Shown here one piece after another: positions 22,861 through 33,710 of a DNA stretch of 64,000 nucleotides (its first letter is position 1; every line of letters begins with the position of its first letter). Origin of the DNA: Prostheceraeus crozeri (lineage: Eukaryota; Platyhelminthes; Polycladida; Euryleptidae). The stretch is from positions 62,001-126,000 of the forward strand of contig CAJQUW010007430.1 of NCBI GenBank assembly GCA_907163375.1. The letters are read 5' to 3'. Made by a program: the position numbers and the translations under genes. The notes below the pieces were generated by a model. It was given only the letters and a program-made list of their open reading frames with translations, searched no databases and had not been told where the DNA came from.

Positions 22861-23689
22861 GATATTCAGCTAATTAGTATGTTATTTGCAGCTATATTAT
22901 CAGTCAGTGAAGGTTCCTATTCATCGTAGCGTCTTGCATCTTGTAACAGTGTCAGCAAAAGAAGAGAATCCTAGCAGTAGGTCTTTGCATCTATTAAACG
23001 AGTTTGTGTGTTTGTATGCTGCTGAAATTAGCAGTGCGTATTTGTCAACTAACCACGTATGATGCTTTCAAAGCTATGTTTAAGAGGTTGTCGGTAGTTC
23101 TGTAAAAGAAAAATTAAAGCCTCTACATTTCCACGTGTGCAAAAGAAATTCTCGGAAGGTTTGATTTCAAGTTATTTATCAATTCATGTAGACGAAACAA
23201 ATAAGATTCAAAATAATTTGAATTTTGTTATCCGATATATAAATTAAAATTCATGTAGTTTAGTTGCATAGTTGGTCGATCCCTGAAATTCTGAACGCAA
23301 CCGGAGTTATTTGAAGCGCTCAACATCCCCACTTTCCATAAGATTCTTTCGCATATTTTGATATTCAGCTATCAATGCAATGGCCCTGATGGATGTAGAA
23401 AAGCACAATATTTAGACTTGGGTAAACAAGGCAGTTACAATACCAATCAGTTGTGCGAAGAATTCTTGAACATCTAGTGGTTTACTGCAGCTGGTCAAGA
23501 CTCCAGATCACACGAAAAGATCAAATCAAGCGGTGAGTGATCTGTTAAATCATGCATGAGATTCTTCCAGAAAAATCCGGAATACCGGACATTTGGGATG
23601 GATTTTATTGGGTCTCGAGATTCGTCCAAAAGCATGAAAAATGGTTTGGGTGTGTCTATTGCTCATAATATATGTGTATAAACACATAT
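22861..23689. other. No gene recognised
   Basis: AT-rich, no supported frame. Confidence 0.5.
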
Positions 23690-23991
23690 ATTGTGTATAA
23701 ATACACATTAGATTTCACATCATTTGCAATTTTATCCTTGTAATTGAAATAGTTTTGGATTTTATCAGTAACAAAGACAGGAACAATTTTAACTTTATCA
23801 GCAAGATCAATGTTGATGTTTTTGATCCTCCTTTTCAAGTCATTGCTTTTACTCTCAATGTAAGGAACAGTCCAGTAAACACTGCTGGAAGTCTCACTGT
23901 CAGATGCTGTTTTGTGGAGAGATAGATTCCTTTCAGTTTGCCTTCTAATCCGATCTATAACCCGCTTATCATAGCCATTTCTCATATTCTC

Positions 23992-23993
<2 letters not shown>
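23690..23993 (-). pseudogene. Penelope-like element fragment, left inverted copy
   Basis: The minus frame reads GYDKRVIDRIRRQTERN, then TVPYIESKSNDLKRRIKNIN and NYKDKIANDVKSNV. This is the region between the reverse transcriptase and the GIY-YIG endonuclease of Penelope-like proteins. It is almost identical to 28939-29234 on the plus strand, with one amino-acid difference in this part, then diverges before the endonuclease. Upstream, in its own direction, lie a TA run and the GGTGGGGCAGG array, exactly as in the right copy. Confidence 0.65.

Positions 23994-24048
<55 letters not shown>
23994..24048. repeat. (TA)n microsatellite
   Basis: About 52 bases of pure TA, at the junction between the Penelope-like fragment and the CCTGCCCCAC array. 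A shorter TA run holds the matching position at 28919-28939. Confidence 0.95.
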
Positions 24049-24050
<2 letters not shown>

Positions 24051-24240
24051 AATGTTACGTTCCTGCCCCACCAAATGTTACGTGTCTGCCCCACTATTAC
24101 GTTCCTGCCCCACTTCGTCATATCCAACTGACGTGCCTGCCCCACTAGTATACGTTCCTGCCCCACCCTTACGTTCCTGCCCCACTTACGTACCTGCCCC
24201 ACCAGTTTATGTAGCCATTATGCGTCCCTGCCCCACCAAG
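24049..24240. repeat. CCTGCCCCAC short tandem array
   Basis: About eight degenerate units with the consensus TTACGTTCCTGCCCCAC, spaced roughly 17-30 bases. The CCTGCCCCAC core is constant; the spacer varies. A single unit in inverse orientation (GGTGGGGCAGGTACGTG) lies at 28896-28912 next to the other Penelope-like copy. No coding sense is likely. Confidence 0.85.
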
Positions 24241-24282
24241 TGATGCGATACATGTGCATGAGTACTACACAGAGTACTGTTG

Positions 24283-25336
24283 TAGAGACCAATATGCATG
24301 GCCCCGGGCCATAGCAACGGCCCAGCTACCCTAGCAACGCCAGGTTACAAAGCAATGATGCGGCATTTTGATATGCTACATGTATCAACATCACATGGTG
24401 AAGCCACACAGACCAAAATGCATGGCCCCGGGCCATAGCAACGGCCCAGCTACCCTAGCAACGCCAGGTTACAAAGCAATGATGCGGCATTTTGATATGC
24501 TACATGTATCAACATCACATGGTGAAGCCACACAGACCAAAATGCATGGCCCCGGGCCATAGCAACGGCCCAGCTACCCTAGCAACGCCAGGTTACAAAG
24601 CAATGATGCGGCATTTTGATATGCTACATGTATCAACATCACATGGTGAAGCCACACAGACCAAAATGCATGGCCCCGGGCCATAGCAACGGCCCAGCTA
24701 CCTAGCATAGCCAGGTTACAAAGCAATGATGCGGCATTTTGATATGCTACATGTATCAACATCACATGGTGAAGCCACACAGACCAAAATGCATGGCCCC
24801 GGGCCATAGCAACGGCCCAGCTACCCTAGCAACGCCAGGTTACAAAGCAATGATGTGGCATTTTGATATGCTACATGTATCAACATCACATGGTGAAGCC
24901 ACACAGACCAATATGCATGGCCCCGGGCCATAGCAACGGCCCAGTTACCCTAGCAACGCCAGGTTACAAAGCAATGATGTGGCATTTTGATATGCTACAT
25001 GTATCAACATCACATGGTGAAGCCACACAGACCAAAATGCATGGCCCCGGGCCATAGCAACGGCCCAGCTACCCTAGCAACGCCAGGTTACAAAGCAATG
25101 ATGCGGCATTTTGATATGCTACATGTATCAACATCACATGGTGAAGCCACAGAGACCAAAATGCATGGCCCCGGGCCATAGCAACGGCCCAGATACCCTA
25201 GCAACGCCAGGTTACAAAGCAATGATGTGGCATTTTGATATGCTACATGTATCAACATCACATGGTGAAGCCACAGAGACCAAAATGCATGGCCCCGGGC
25301 CATAGCAACGGCCCAGCTACCCTAGCAACGCCTGGT
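24283..25336. repeat. 124-bp satellite, about 8.5 units
   Basis: Units recur every 124 bp (one is 123 bp) and are about 95% or more alike by eye. Each contains ATGGCCCCGGGCCAT, an odd palindrome with 7-bp arms, then AGCAACGGCCCAG, CTAGCAACGCCAGGTTACAA, and an AT-rich half with TATCAACATCACATGG. It is richer in G+C than the flanks. Repeated 64-codon frames in it are products of the repeat, not genes. The high likeness between units suggests recent amplification or homogenisation. Confidence 0.97.
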
Positions 25337-26607
25337 TTTAATGTAAGTACGGAAGTATTCTAAATCCATGTATATTCCAGGATGTCCATTGATGAAGCAA
25401 TTAAGTTACAAGAGTACAATGAAATTACCTCATGAGATTACAATTTCGCTAAGAATATCTCCGAACGCAGATGTCCAAAAATGCTCATTGCCACTTTTAC
25501 AAGTCTGACGCTGCTTAGCTCTTTTAGAGTCAGGGATTGAATGCGAACTCCTATAGCACCAGAGTGGAGTATTTCAACTCCGACACAAATCCACTGACAC
25601 AAGAGAAGCACTACAACAAAAGAGCATCAACGTGATTCTTAATTACATACTTCAACAGCATCACAAAATGATGCCTGCACACTAAGTTATAGATGTAAAT
25701 CTACTCGCCATGTTTGATAGTTAAGAGATAGTTTAGATTGAAAGCTGACGAGACTGTGCTAACTAACAACATCATTCAAATTTATTAAAGAGTTATATTT
25801 ATTTCCTGTCAGTACAAATAATTTGTCAGAGAAATGCGCATTTGCTTCGTTTAAATTGTATAAGAATTGACAGATTTGATGCACAAAATAAATAAAGAAA
25901 TAGCAGAATCGCCAAATTTAATGTACAGAAAGCAATATGTGTGGTAGGTTTTGTATAGTGTAGGTTTTGCTGTTTCTATTTTTTCTCTGCGTCAGAAATT
26001 CAAAATTTTTTCCTCGGAAAATTTCAGTCAATGATTTATTTCTGTTCAATACTTCACACCCTGTACAACATCAGCAGGCCTAAACAATGAGTTCAAGAGA
26101 CGATCTTGGTAATAAATTCAACGTACATTTTTCTTGATTTATCATAATAAGTTCGAATAATCTCTGTTGCCCTCTTAGGGCTTATTTCATTTGTCTCTCT
26201 TAAAAGCTATATCTTGTTTACTGTGAAATCTTGTGTATTTGAAAATAAATAAATTATTATAATAATAAAAAGTAACTCGTGACCACAACAGACCATGACC
26301 TACATAAAGTGATACTGTATCTAGCAGTTAATATTTATATATGGGCATTCCCACGCGGATATAGTAGTATATCAACAATGCCAGATCGCTACATTTTTGG
26401 AATTAGGAATTTTGGAAGTACAAAAGGTACCAAAGAATTTTAAATTTATTTCAAAAACGAAAATTTCGGTCTGATTGTTACCGTGGAAATGCACATATAT
26501 GAAAGTTTAATTTATTTACATGCAATCATGAACATCAATATTTAATTCTTGAAAAATGATGTTAAAAATATATTCTTTTACACCCAAAATTAATATTTAG
26601 AATCATT
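25337..26607. other. No gene recognised
   Basis: AT-rich sequence between two tandem arrays. No supported frame or element end. Confidence 0.5.
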
Positions 26608-27188
26608 AGCTGAATTTTCTGATATTTTCACTAAGACAACAGTGGTGATTCAATAGTAGGATCGATAGTTGAGCCAAATCGGCCTAGATCCTGGCTGTTG
26701 ATCCCATGATGAGGTCGCATACCAATTGGGAAGTCAATCGGAACAGAAAAAGTCCTCATGTCAATGCTCCTCAAGAGAGATAATCAGGAAAATTGTAAAA
26801 ATAGCTGAATTTTCTGATATTTTCACTAAGACAACAGTGGTGATTCAATAGTAGGATCGATAGTTGAGCCAAATCGGTCTAGATCCTGGCTGTTGATCCC
26901 ATGATGAGGTCGCATACCAATTGGGAAGTCAATCGGAACAGAAAAAGTCCTCATGTCAATGCTCCTCAAGAGAGATAATCAGGAAAATTGTAAAAATAGC
27001 TGAATTTTCTGATATTTTCACTAAGACAACAGTGGTGATTCAATATTAGGATCGATAGTTGAGCCAAATCGGTCTAGATCCTGGCTGTTGATCCCATGAT
27101 GAGGTCGCATACCAATTGGGAAGTCAATCGGAACAGAAAAAGTCCTCATGTCAATGCTCCTCAAGAAAGATAATCAGGAAAATTGTAA
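26608..27188. repeat. 195-bp tandem repeat, three units
   Basis: Units start at 26608, 26803 and 26998 (AGCTGAATTTTCTGATATTT). They differ by only a few substitutions, for example GGCCTAG/GGTCTAG. Each holds ATCCCATGATGAGGTCGCAT. The third unit ends at AGGAAAATTGTA. Near-identity suggests a recent triplication. Confidence 0.95.
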
Positions 27189-28889
27189 GGGCCTACTATA
27201 TTTCACGAGATAGACAATTCTTAGTTCAACGTAAGTCGTTTAGCCGCAAATGTAGAAATCATACGAGATACTGCACTGCTACCTAGTATTGTAATTAAAC
27301 ATAAGGCTTTTTATAATGTTAGTCCGGATTATGAGTGGAGTTTTATCATGTTTCTTTTCTCATGGAGGTTGTTAATATTAATATCGAAAATGTTTATTGT
27401 TTGGAAGGTTAAATTTCTTTCGAGTACAATCAACCTATATATGTGAATATAAGAAAAATATTCCGCATATTTAGTACGTAGAATAGAAACATACGCTTGA
27501 TTTTACGTAGTTCGGCATCGGATTATTAGCAGTTTAAGTGTCATCTGGACTTTGTTGGTATAAAAAATTCGTTCGCATTTTATTATGCTACAATGTTCGG
27601 ATAATGTTCCTAGCAAATAACATAATATTAAAATGATTAAAACGGACTGTTTCTGTTAATTAAGATGGTAATTAGAATGATTCCGTATAGTAGTGTACAT
27701 TAATGCGTACTTTTAGAAGTATTTTGTTTTTTCATGCAAAATTCGGTGTTCGGATTTCTGTAGGAAACAGCTGATGTGAATAATTTTATATCATAAAAAA
27801 AAGTTCATAATAATATAATTTATGTAACTAAACAAGAGAATGCAAAAGCAAGATTCGGATGCAAAAATGGGAATGTTTATTTGTTTGTTGTTGGTTATTT
27901 GCTTGTTTGATAATTCTATGATTAAATAGTCTTGAATGCATTATTTTGTTGTCCCTTGTATCAAGAAGGCACACTAATAACAACAAATAGACCACTTATC
28001 GCCATTTACTTACTTTTCATATTTGAATCACCATTTTTGAACTCTTACCCATCGTTTACCAATATTCTAACGGAATATTTAGGTGCTTGAGGTAAAGAAA
28101 CTCTGATATGCAACTTTTTGTATCACATACATTACAAAAATGAACTAGATAGCTCAAAATGATTAATTTTTTGCTTTTTTCCCACGTTTTTGGTATGTAA
28201 ATCAATATTTTGAATAGTTTGCATATCACAAATCAGGAATCTTATAATATATTTAGATTCCTAACCCATAAAACCCCCATAACCGTTGTTTTCTGAAAAG
28301 AAAACACTTAAATAGTACTAAATAGGCCAAATTTGACCCGTTTTTACATTTTTTCGACATGTAAGTCGCCATTTTGAATGTCTGGTCCAAAGATATTTGG
28401 TCTGGTCGACCTCTGATTAAAATTCTGATAAGATTTTCAGATTCCTAGGCTATGAAAACCCCCAAATCGATGTAAAAGATACAAAAATACTTCATGCCCT
28501 ACATCAGTGTTCTTCACTGCACAACAAATGTGCAGTAAATAGCCTAGGATACCAATCCAGTATCCCAGCCGAAAAATTACCGTTTTCTTATATGAAAAAA
28601 TATATCTATTTTTTTAACTTCATCAAATATCGACACAACTACTATGTGAAGTTGCTATACAATCCCAATTACCACCTACAGACACCTCAGATGAATTGAG
28701 CTGCTCGATAAGGCTGCAGGCCATTTTTTAATTTTACCTGTTTTTGGCCCATGTACATGTATATTAGGGTAAATAATTCTTAAATTATCAATTGGTACCC
28801 TATTTCAGATGCCCTCTTTCTAATGGCGCTAAAAAAAACCGGATCAAAATTGATCAAGATTAAGTAAATACACATTCAATTTCAAAAGT
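27189..28889. other. Gene-free; diverged repeated module
   Basis: Very AT-rich. Between about 28010 and 28480 a loosely conserved module of about 170-180 bp seems to recur: an AAATCACCATTTTGAA-like block, then AGATTCCTAR, then AAAACCCCCA. I count two clear and one weak copy. No coding frame. Confidence 0.4.
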
Positions 28890-28891
28890 AT

Positions 28892-28939
28892 ATCAGGTGG
28901 GGCAGGTACGTGTGTTTCATATATATATATATATATATA
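28892..28939. repeat. GGTGGGGCAGG unit and (TA)n next to right Penelope copy
   Basis: GGTGGGGCAGGTACGTG followed by a TA run of about 20 bases. This is the mirror image of the arrangement at 23994-24240, so the two Penelope-like fragments share their upstream flank. Confidence 0.8.
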
Positions 28940-29467
28940 CATGAGAATATGAGAAATGGCTATGATAAGCGGGTTATAGATCGGATTAGAAGGCAAACTG
29001 AAAGGAATCTATCTCTGCACAAAACAGCATCTGACAGTGAGACTTCCAGCAGTGTTTACTGGACTGTTCCTTACATTGAGAGTAAAAACAATGACTTGAA
29101 AAGGAGGATCAAAAACATCAACATTGATCTTGCTGATAAAGTTAAAATTGTTCCTGTCTTTGTTACTGATAAAATCCAAAACTATTTCAATTACAAGGAT
29201 AAAATTGCAAATGATGTGAAATCTAATGTTGTGTGTTTATACACGTGTGATCGCTGCCCAATGCGATATATCAGCTCCCATCTTGCCATTCGTATAAGTG
29301 AGCACTTGGAGGGATATCCCTCTCCTACTCAGGTGTCGATGCATGAACATCCACCTAAAAGTAAAAATTTCTCGATTATTGGCAAATCTAGAAATCTTCT
29401 GTTTCTGGAATCTATTGTGCTAAAGAACTCTCTAATGGAAGAAACAGCTCAGTACAACTGTACTTGA
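28939..29467 (+). pseudogene. Penelope-like element fragment with GIY-YIG region, right copy
   Basis: The plus frame starts within the RT C-terminal region (GYDKRVIDRIRRQTERN), passes through TVPYIESKNNDLKRRIKNIN, and reaches an endonuclease-like segment VVCLYTCDRCPMRYI ... LAIRISEHLEG and KNFSIIGKSRNLLFLES. That order is typical of Penelope-like elements, whose GIY-YIG nuclease follows the RT. The YIG block looks eroded. The RT core itself is absent, so this is a 5'-truncated copy. It is open to a stop at 29465-29467 and stands in inverted orientation to 23690-23993. Confidence 0.7.
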
Positions 29468-29984
29468 AATTGTAATTGCAGAATGCAATATCTAGGTCGG
29501 TGCCATGGTCAGACAGCTACTGGTGACTTGAACTCTTTTTATCACTCATTTGTGCATTCCTGCATTTTGTATATAAACTCACATTGTCATTGTATTCAGA
29601 TTTTACCGCTGAAGATGGAATGTTGGCATTCTGAAACATGTTCGGTCAATACAAGAAACTTTGTTTTCTTTTTTAAAAAATATATATTATATGACAGTGT
29701 TTTTATGTGAAATTATCTTGTTTTTACCGGAAACTATAGAGTATACTGAATTAATATGTAGACCTATTAAGTCTGCCCAATTGAATTTGATGTCTATTAA
29801 AAAATGCCCATCAGTGCTGATCACATAAAGTGCCAGAATAATAATTGCCGCGCAAGCAAAAGAACACGCGCTCTGACAATGGCTAGACAGACAGATGCAG
29901 AAAGTACACAAAAAGTACTCTTTTCAAGCACTTATGATAAAATAACTATCATTAATTCGCTCAACATTGAAAAATCTCCTGTTT
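29468..29984. other. No gene recognised
   Basis: May contain the 3' untranslated region of the Penelope-like fragment. A 73-codon plus frame at 29804-30025 has no domain. Confidence 0.45.
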
Positions 29985-30095
29985 CGGATAAACGCCGCCT
30001 TCGAATTAGCGGCGCCCTCGAATAAACGCCGCAGGAAAATTCTTTTGTTTCAAATAACCGCCGCGGCGTTTGTTCGAAGAATTACGGTATTATAT
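29985..30095. repeat. CpG-rich cluster of AACGCCGC motifs
   Basis: ATAAACGCCGC occurs twice and CAAATAACCGCCGC once, together with GGCGGCG-type inverse parts and TTCGAAGAATTACGGTA at the right side. This CpG-dense 100-base patch stands out in AT-rich DNA. It looks like the end of a non-autonomous DNA element with internal short repeats. The family is not settled. Confidence 0.5.
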
Positions 30096-30830
30096 TTGGA
30101 TACATTTCAAAGTTTTCATGGACGGGATTGTTGCATCTTTGCAAGTTCAGATTTCCACACCGATGCATTTCTAAATCCGTTATTTCACCTTCGATTCGCA
30201 GTTATTATTTGTTCTCTTCTTTTGATGAAAATGCTCACTTTCTAATTGTAGATTTTTTTATTTCCTCATGTTGTGACCTTTAGGTCGACGCCTGTTATCA
30301 ATTGGAGCGGATCCCGTCTTAAATTAGGGACAAAAATTTGTGTTGCTGGTTTAGTTGTAAGATTAGTGATTTTTGGCTATATTTGCATCATGTACTGTAC
30401 ATGTATGCACTCCATGTAGTTTATAAGGTAGATTCGGTAGCGAAATGTCAGTTAAATAATTTACATTTTTACAAAATTGATCCAAAGAAATAATAATGGA
30501 TGGCGTTAATTACGAATTCATGTAATCGGAACTTAGCGAAAAATCTTCATCGATGACTAAACGTAATTGCTTTCGGAAAATCTTGTTTGTTGCATGTGGG
30601 CACATGATTGCCGTTTCGAATTGTTCCGCTGTAGCTATATCAAAACTTTCGGAAATTTCACAAGCGATGTAGGACTATTGGCTTCTCCTGAAAGATATTA
30701 AGCGTTCTTGGTCAAATTTTTCATGAACGGTGTTTACTTTGTATGATGTTGAGGTATGAAACAATAGTTCTGTGGTATTAGTAGGCCTGCGAAAATTTAG
30801 TAGAGGTGCGAAAAAATGGGAAAAATCTCT
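30096..30830. other. No gene recognised
   Basis: AT-rich, chance frames only. Confidence 0.5.
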
Positions 30831-31785
30831 GGCTCGACCACTGGACTGCAGCTCCATCCTATTACACGCCACGTGGATGTGTGTGGGCATTGGGTTGGAT
30901 GTGCATATGTATTTCAAAATTTCGCTCACATAATGTATTACATGCAAACATTGGATCAAACCTGATAGAGCTGCATTTCTGCAATCAATATGAATTGCTT
31001 AGCCGCAATGGTTGATCAGTAAAATTCACAAATTCTATTTCTTTCATTTTTTCACACCCTTTAAGAATAAGCTTTCCTTCTACATGCATCTAGCATTTTC
31101 CAAATATCTGTAAATGCAGGTGCAGTCGAACTTTCTGCATTAGGTAGGCTATCATTGGGACACCCAACTTTATTGATGCACTAGATAAGCTTTACTGGGA
31201 CACTTACCCTTGATCATTGTGATAGATTAAAGTTCAAACTCAGCATGCATTCCTATCATCGCAGCGGTTGTTCTCACAGTTATCATCAAAGACTCAAGCA
31301 AAGCTAGGAGTTATGCATCGACTTTCATTCTACCAGGAATGACGACCAATCTACCAGTGAATGCGTCCAGATGCTTGTCGAAAAGAGTACAGCGATGATT
31401 GTGAATGAATAACTCAAATCAGCTTGAAGAGAGCACTTTGTGTCCCGATGAACTCGACGACATCTGCTAGGAGTTTTCAAAAAGAGGTGACACATCAGTT
31501 ATGAAGTGGTAGAGAACCTGTCTAGCGATCCAGAATCTGGTCGTGGCAAAAGAAGCTTGCCTGCGCATCCTACGCCCACCAGTATTGGCGTTGCAGAAGG
31601 CTAATGATGCAGCTTCTGGCTTGGGTTATAATATAGTTGCGAAGTGAAATAATGGTTCACTAGAATAAAATAGATTTCTTGGGAAGCTTCTTCTTTGTTT
31701 CCTGCGTAAGAATACTCTATTAACGGGACTTCGAACTTAAAACCTCCCAATGCATTTAGCATAATTATCATGTCGGATATTTCCA
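30831..31785 (+). repeat. Dispersed repeat, copy B (about 1 kb)
   Basis: Second copy of the repeat at 17690-18695, same orientation, about 13 kb away. It starts in the TCCATC...TACACGCCACG block and ends near CAATGCATTTAGCATA. It contains no conserved frame. The substitution load between copies is considerable, so both insertions are old. Confidence 0.75.
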
Positions 31786-32018
31786 TTCAAAGTGCATGTA
31801 GAAGGAGCATGTCTAAGAAATTTTTGAGCAAAGATGGCAATGATAAAGCGTTGATTTTATTCTGAGGAAAAATGATATAAAATGATATCATCAAAAATTT
31901 TCATTAAAAAAAATTAAAATGATATCATTGCCGATCATAGATTTAAAGTAATGATATGAAGGCTCAAGACAAGGTAGTTGACCAAACGACGGTAGATCAT
32001 GTTGACATCGAGAAAAGT
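31786..32018. other. Short spacer
   Basis: AT-rich; nothing recognised apart from ATGATATCA-type short repeats near 31870-31925. Confidence 0.5.
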
Positions 32019-32036
32019 AAAAAGATATCTCCCCTG

Positions 32037-32495
32037 ATTTGATTTGATCACGATTTTATTTTAAAGTAGCATTATGACATATTGCTTCAGGGCCACTGTA
32101 CACAGAAAAAATTAAAACACAAATTCAGTGCATACATGATCAGTCATAAAAGTCTCTCGCTGATCTTTTGAAAAGACGCAGAGATTTAACTGTTGTAATT
32201 TCACTGGGCAGCCTATTCTAACATTGAGCAGAGGAGACAGAGAAGTGCTTCTTTGCCACAGTTTTAAGGCGGAATCTTGGTATCTCAATTAAGTTATTTG
32301 ATGCAGAGCTCAGATGCGAGCGATTGGACAAGGAATTGACCGATATGATCAATTCACAAAGGTAACCCGGAGCATAGCCATGAAGGCATTTATACACAAG
32401 AGTCACAAGCCGAAGATGTGCTCGTGAAGTCACAGGTAGCCATCGCAATTCATTGAGAGCAGGTGTGATGTGAGCTGCTCTAGGGATATTGTAGT
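32037..32495 (-). mobile_element. LINE (CR1/L2-like) 3' tail
   Basis: The minus frame 32448-32218 reads LRWLPVTSRAHLRLVTLVYK, CLHGYAPGYLCELI, then LIEIPRFRLKTVAKKHFSVS. This is the very characteristic C-terminal segment of CR1/L2/Jockey-like RT proteins (LHWLPVxxRIxYKI ... PRxRLKTxGxRAFS). The 3' end shows an AAATC tandem tail at 32037-32050. It is inserted into the left arm of a longer inverted repeat: the arm breaks at CCCCTG (32036) and resumes at CCTG (32496), giving a possible 4-bp target duplication. Strongly 5'-truncated. Confidence 0.8.
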
Positions 32496-33689
32496 CCTGT
32501 TTTATAGTCGAAGTTCTATTAACGTCAAGTCACTAAATCACGACAGTACTTCGGTATTCCGCACCTTCAAAGGTCGATAGAACTGGGTGGACAGCGAGAT
32601 GTCATAGTGTGAAGCTTTATATAAAGAATGAGTCGAAGAATCAAAATACGATACTTTGACTATTTCTTTGAACGCTTATCTGACTTTTCCATAGAATCCC
32701 CTAAACCAAACGAATGGTTGCCATTACTAGATATAAAGATACAAATAAATGCAGTTAAAATAATTTATTCTTGGTACCACAAATATATAGTATCAAATAT
32801 AGTCTTACGAAAGGATTCGCTCCTACCGAGCCATGTGAAATTCAACTACATACAAAACGGCATTAATAACGTTACAAGCAAGCGGTCTTATAGTAGTGAA
32901 TCTAAGCTAAACAATTTCAGTGAGTTTGATAAAATTTTAGAAGAGAATGGTTTTAATAAAAAAGAACGTACATTAAGAGCTAGAAAGAATAAAACTAGTA
33001 AAGAGAAAAACAATAATGTGCAATATAAATTACCGTTCGTAAACGACCGTTGTAATCGAAAAATAAGTAAATTGATTAAACATTACAACTTGTCAGTAAC
33101 ATTGGTAAATGAGCATGGTTGTCAGACAGCATCTTTTCTTAATAATAAATCTAATAGCCATTCTTGTGTGTGTAGCATATCTCAATACACTTGCTCACAA
33201 TGTGGTGAATTTTACACGCACGAGACACAACAATAGCAGAAGCTAAAGCAATTACACATTTTGAACCCACAATCAATAGACGACACGAACTTCCAGACTG
33301 CAATCTGTCTTCACAATTTGATAAACATTCATACAATCATCACATCTCTCAATATCACTCATTAATATTAATAACAATAATAAATTCTTTACTTTAAGAG
33401 GATAACATTTGTAGCATAGATAATTTGGAATGGTCCTCTAAACAGCAGCATAAAAGTAAGCGAAATTAACAAAAGTAAGGAGAGAAAAGTTAAAAGATAA
33501 ACGTTCAAAAATTCGCAAAGAAATGGAAAAGTATCGTATTTTGATTCTTCGACTCATTCTCTATATAAAGCTTCACACTATGACATCTCGCTGTCCACCC
33601 AGTTCTATCGACCTTTGAAGGTACGGAACGCCGAAGTACTGTCGTGATTTAGTGACTTATCGTCCATAGAACTTCGACTATAAAACAGG
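32496..33689 (+). mobile_element. Long-inverted-repeat unit with Penelope-like coding
   Basis: Left arm 32496-32657 and right arm 33528-33689 are both 162 bp and about 95% identical as reverse complements, beginning CCTGTTTTATAGTCGAAGTT. The symmetry resumes beyond the LINE tail: AGATATCTCCCCTG (32023-32036) mirrors CAGGGGAGATACCT at 33686-33699. The central 870 bp carry a plus-strand frame of Penelope-like type. A Penelope-like fragment bounded by inverted copies of its own edge is known for some Penelope elements with inverted terminal structures. No clear outer target duplication was found. Confidence 0.75.
32628..33236 (+). CDS. Penelope-like C-terminal protein fragment
   Basis: 202 codons, open. 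The first ten codons lie inside the left inverted arm. Residues 30-75 read WLPLLDIKIQ ... YSWYHKYIVSNIVLRKDS, resembling the RT region where Penelope-like proteins have PFLDV...YRKPT. Later QYKLPFVNDRCNRKISKLIK and a Cys-rich end, HSCVCSISQYTCSQCGEFYT, match the linker and the start of the GIY-YIG region. The RT catalytic boxes are not present and the nuclease is cut short, so it cannot be autonomous. It is clearly different in sequence from the Penelope-like pair at 23690 and 28939. Confidence 0.55.
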   Translation: MSRRIKIRYFDYFFERLSDFSIESPKPNEWLPLLDIKIQINAVKIIYSWYHKYIVSNIVLRKDSLLPSHVKFNYIQNGINNVTSKRSYSSESKLNNFSEFDKILEENGFNKKERTLRARKNKTSKEKNNNVQYKLPFVNDRCNRKISKLIKHYNLSVTLVNEHGCQTASFLNNKSNSHSCVCSISQYTCSQCGEFYTHETQQ

Positions 33690-33710
33690 GGAGATACCTT
33701 TTTACTCTTC

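Noticed and set aside
24368-25305. Series of repeated 64-codon frames
   Set aside because: They recur at the satellite period and exist only because the 124-bp repeat lacks stops in one frame; not genes.
24049-25336. Tandem arrays as a CRISPR array
   Set aside because: Repeat units are contiguous or have irregular short spacers, and the DNA is clearly animal; no cas genes.
26690-26720. ATGATGAGGTCGC in the 195-bp repeat as a hammerhead core
   Set aside because: Lacks the leading CTG and the GAAA block at proper spacing.
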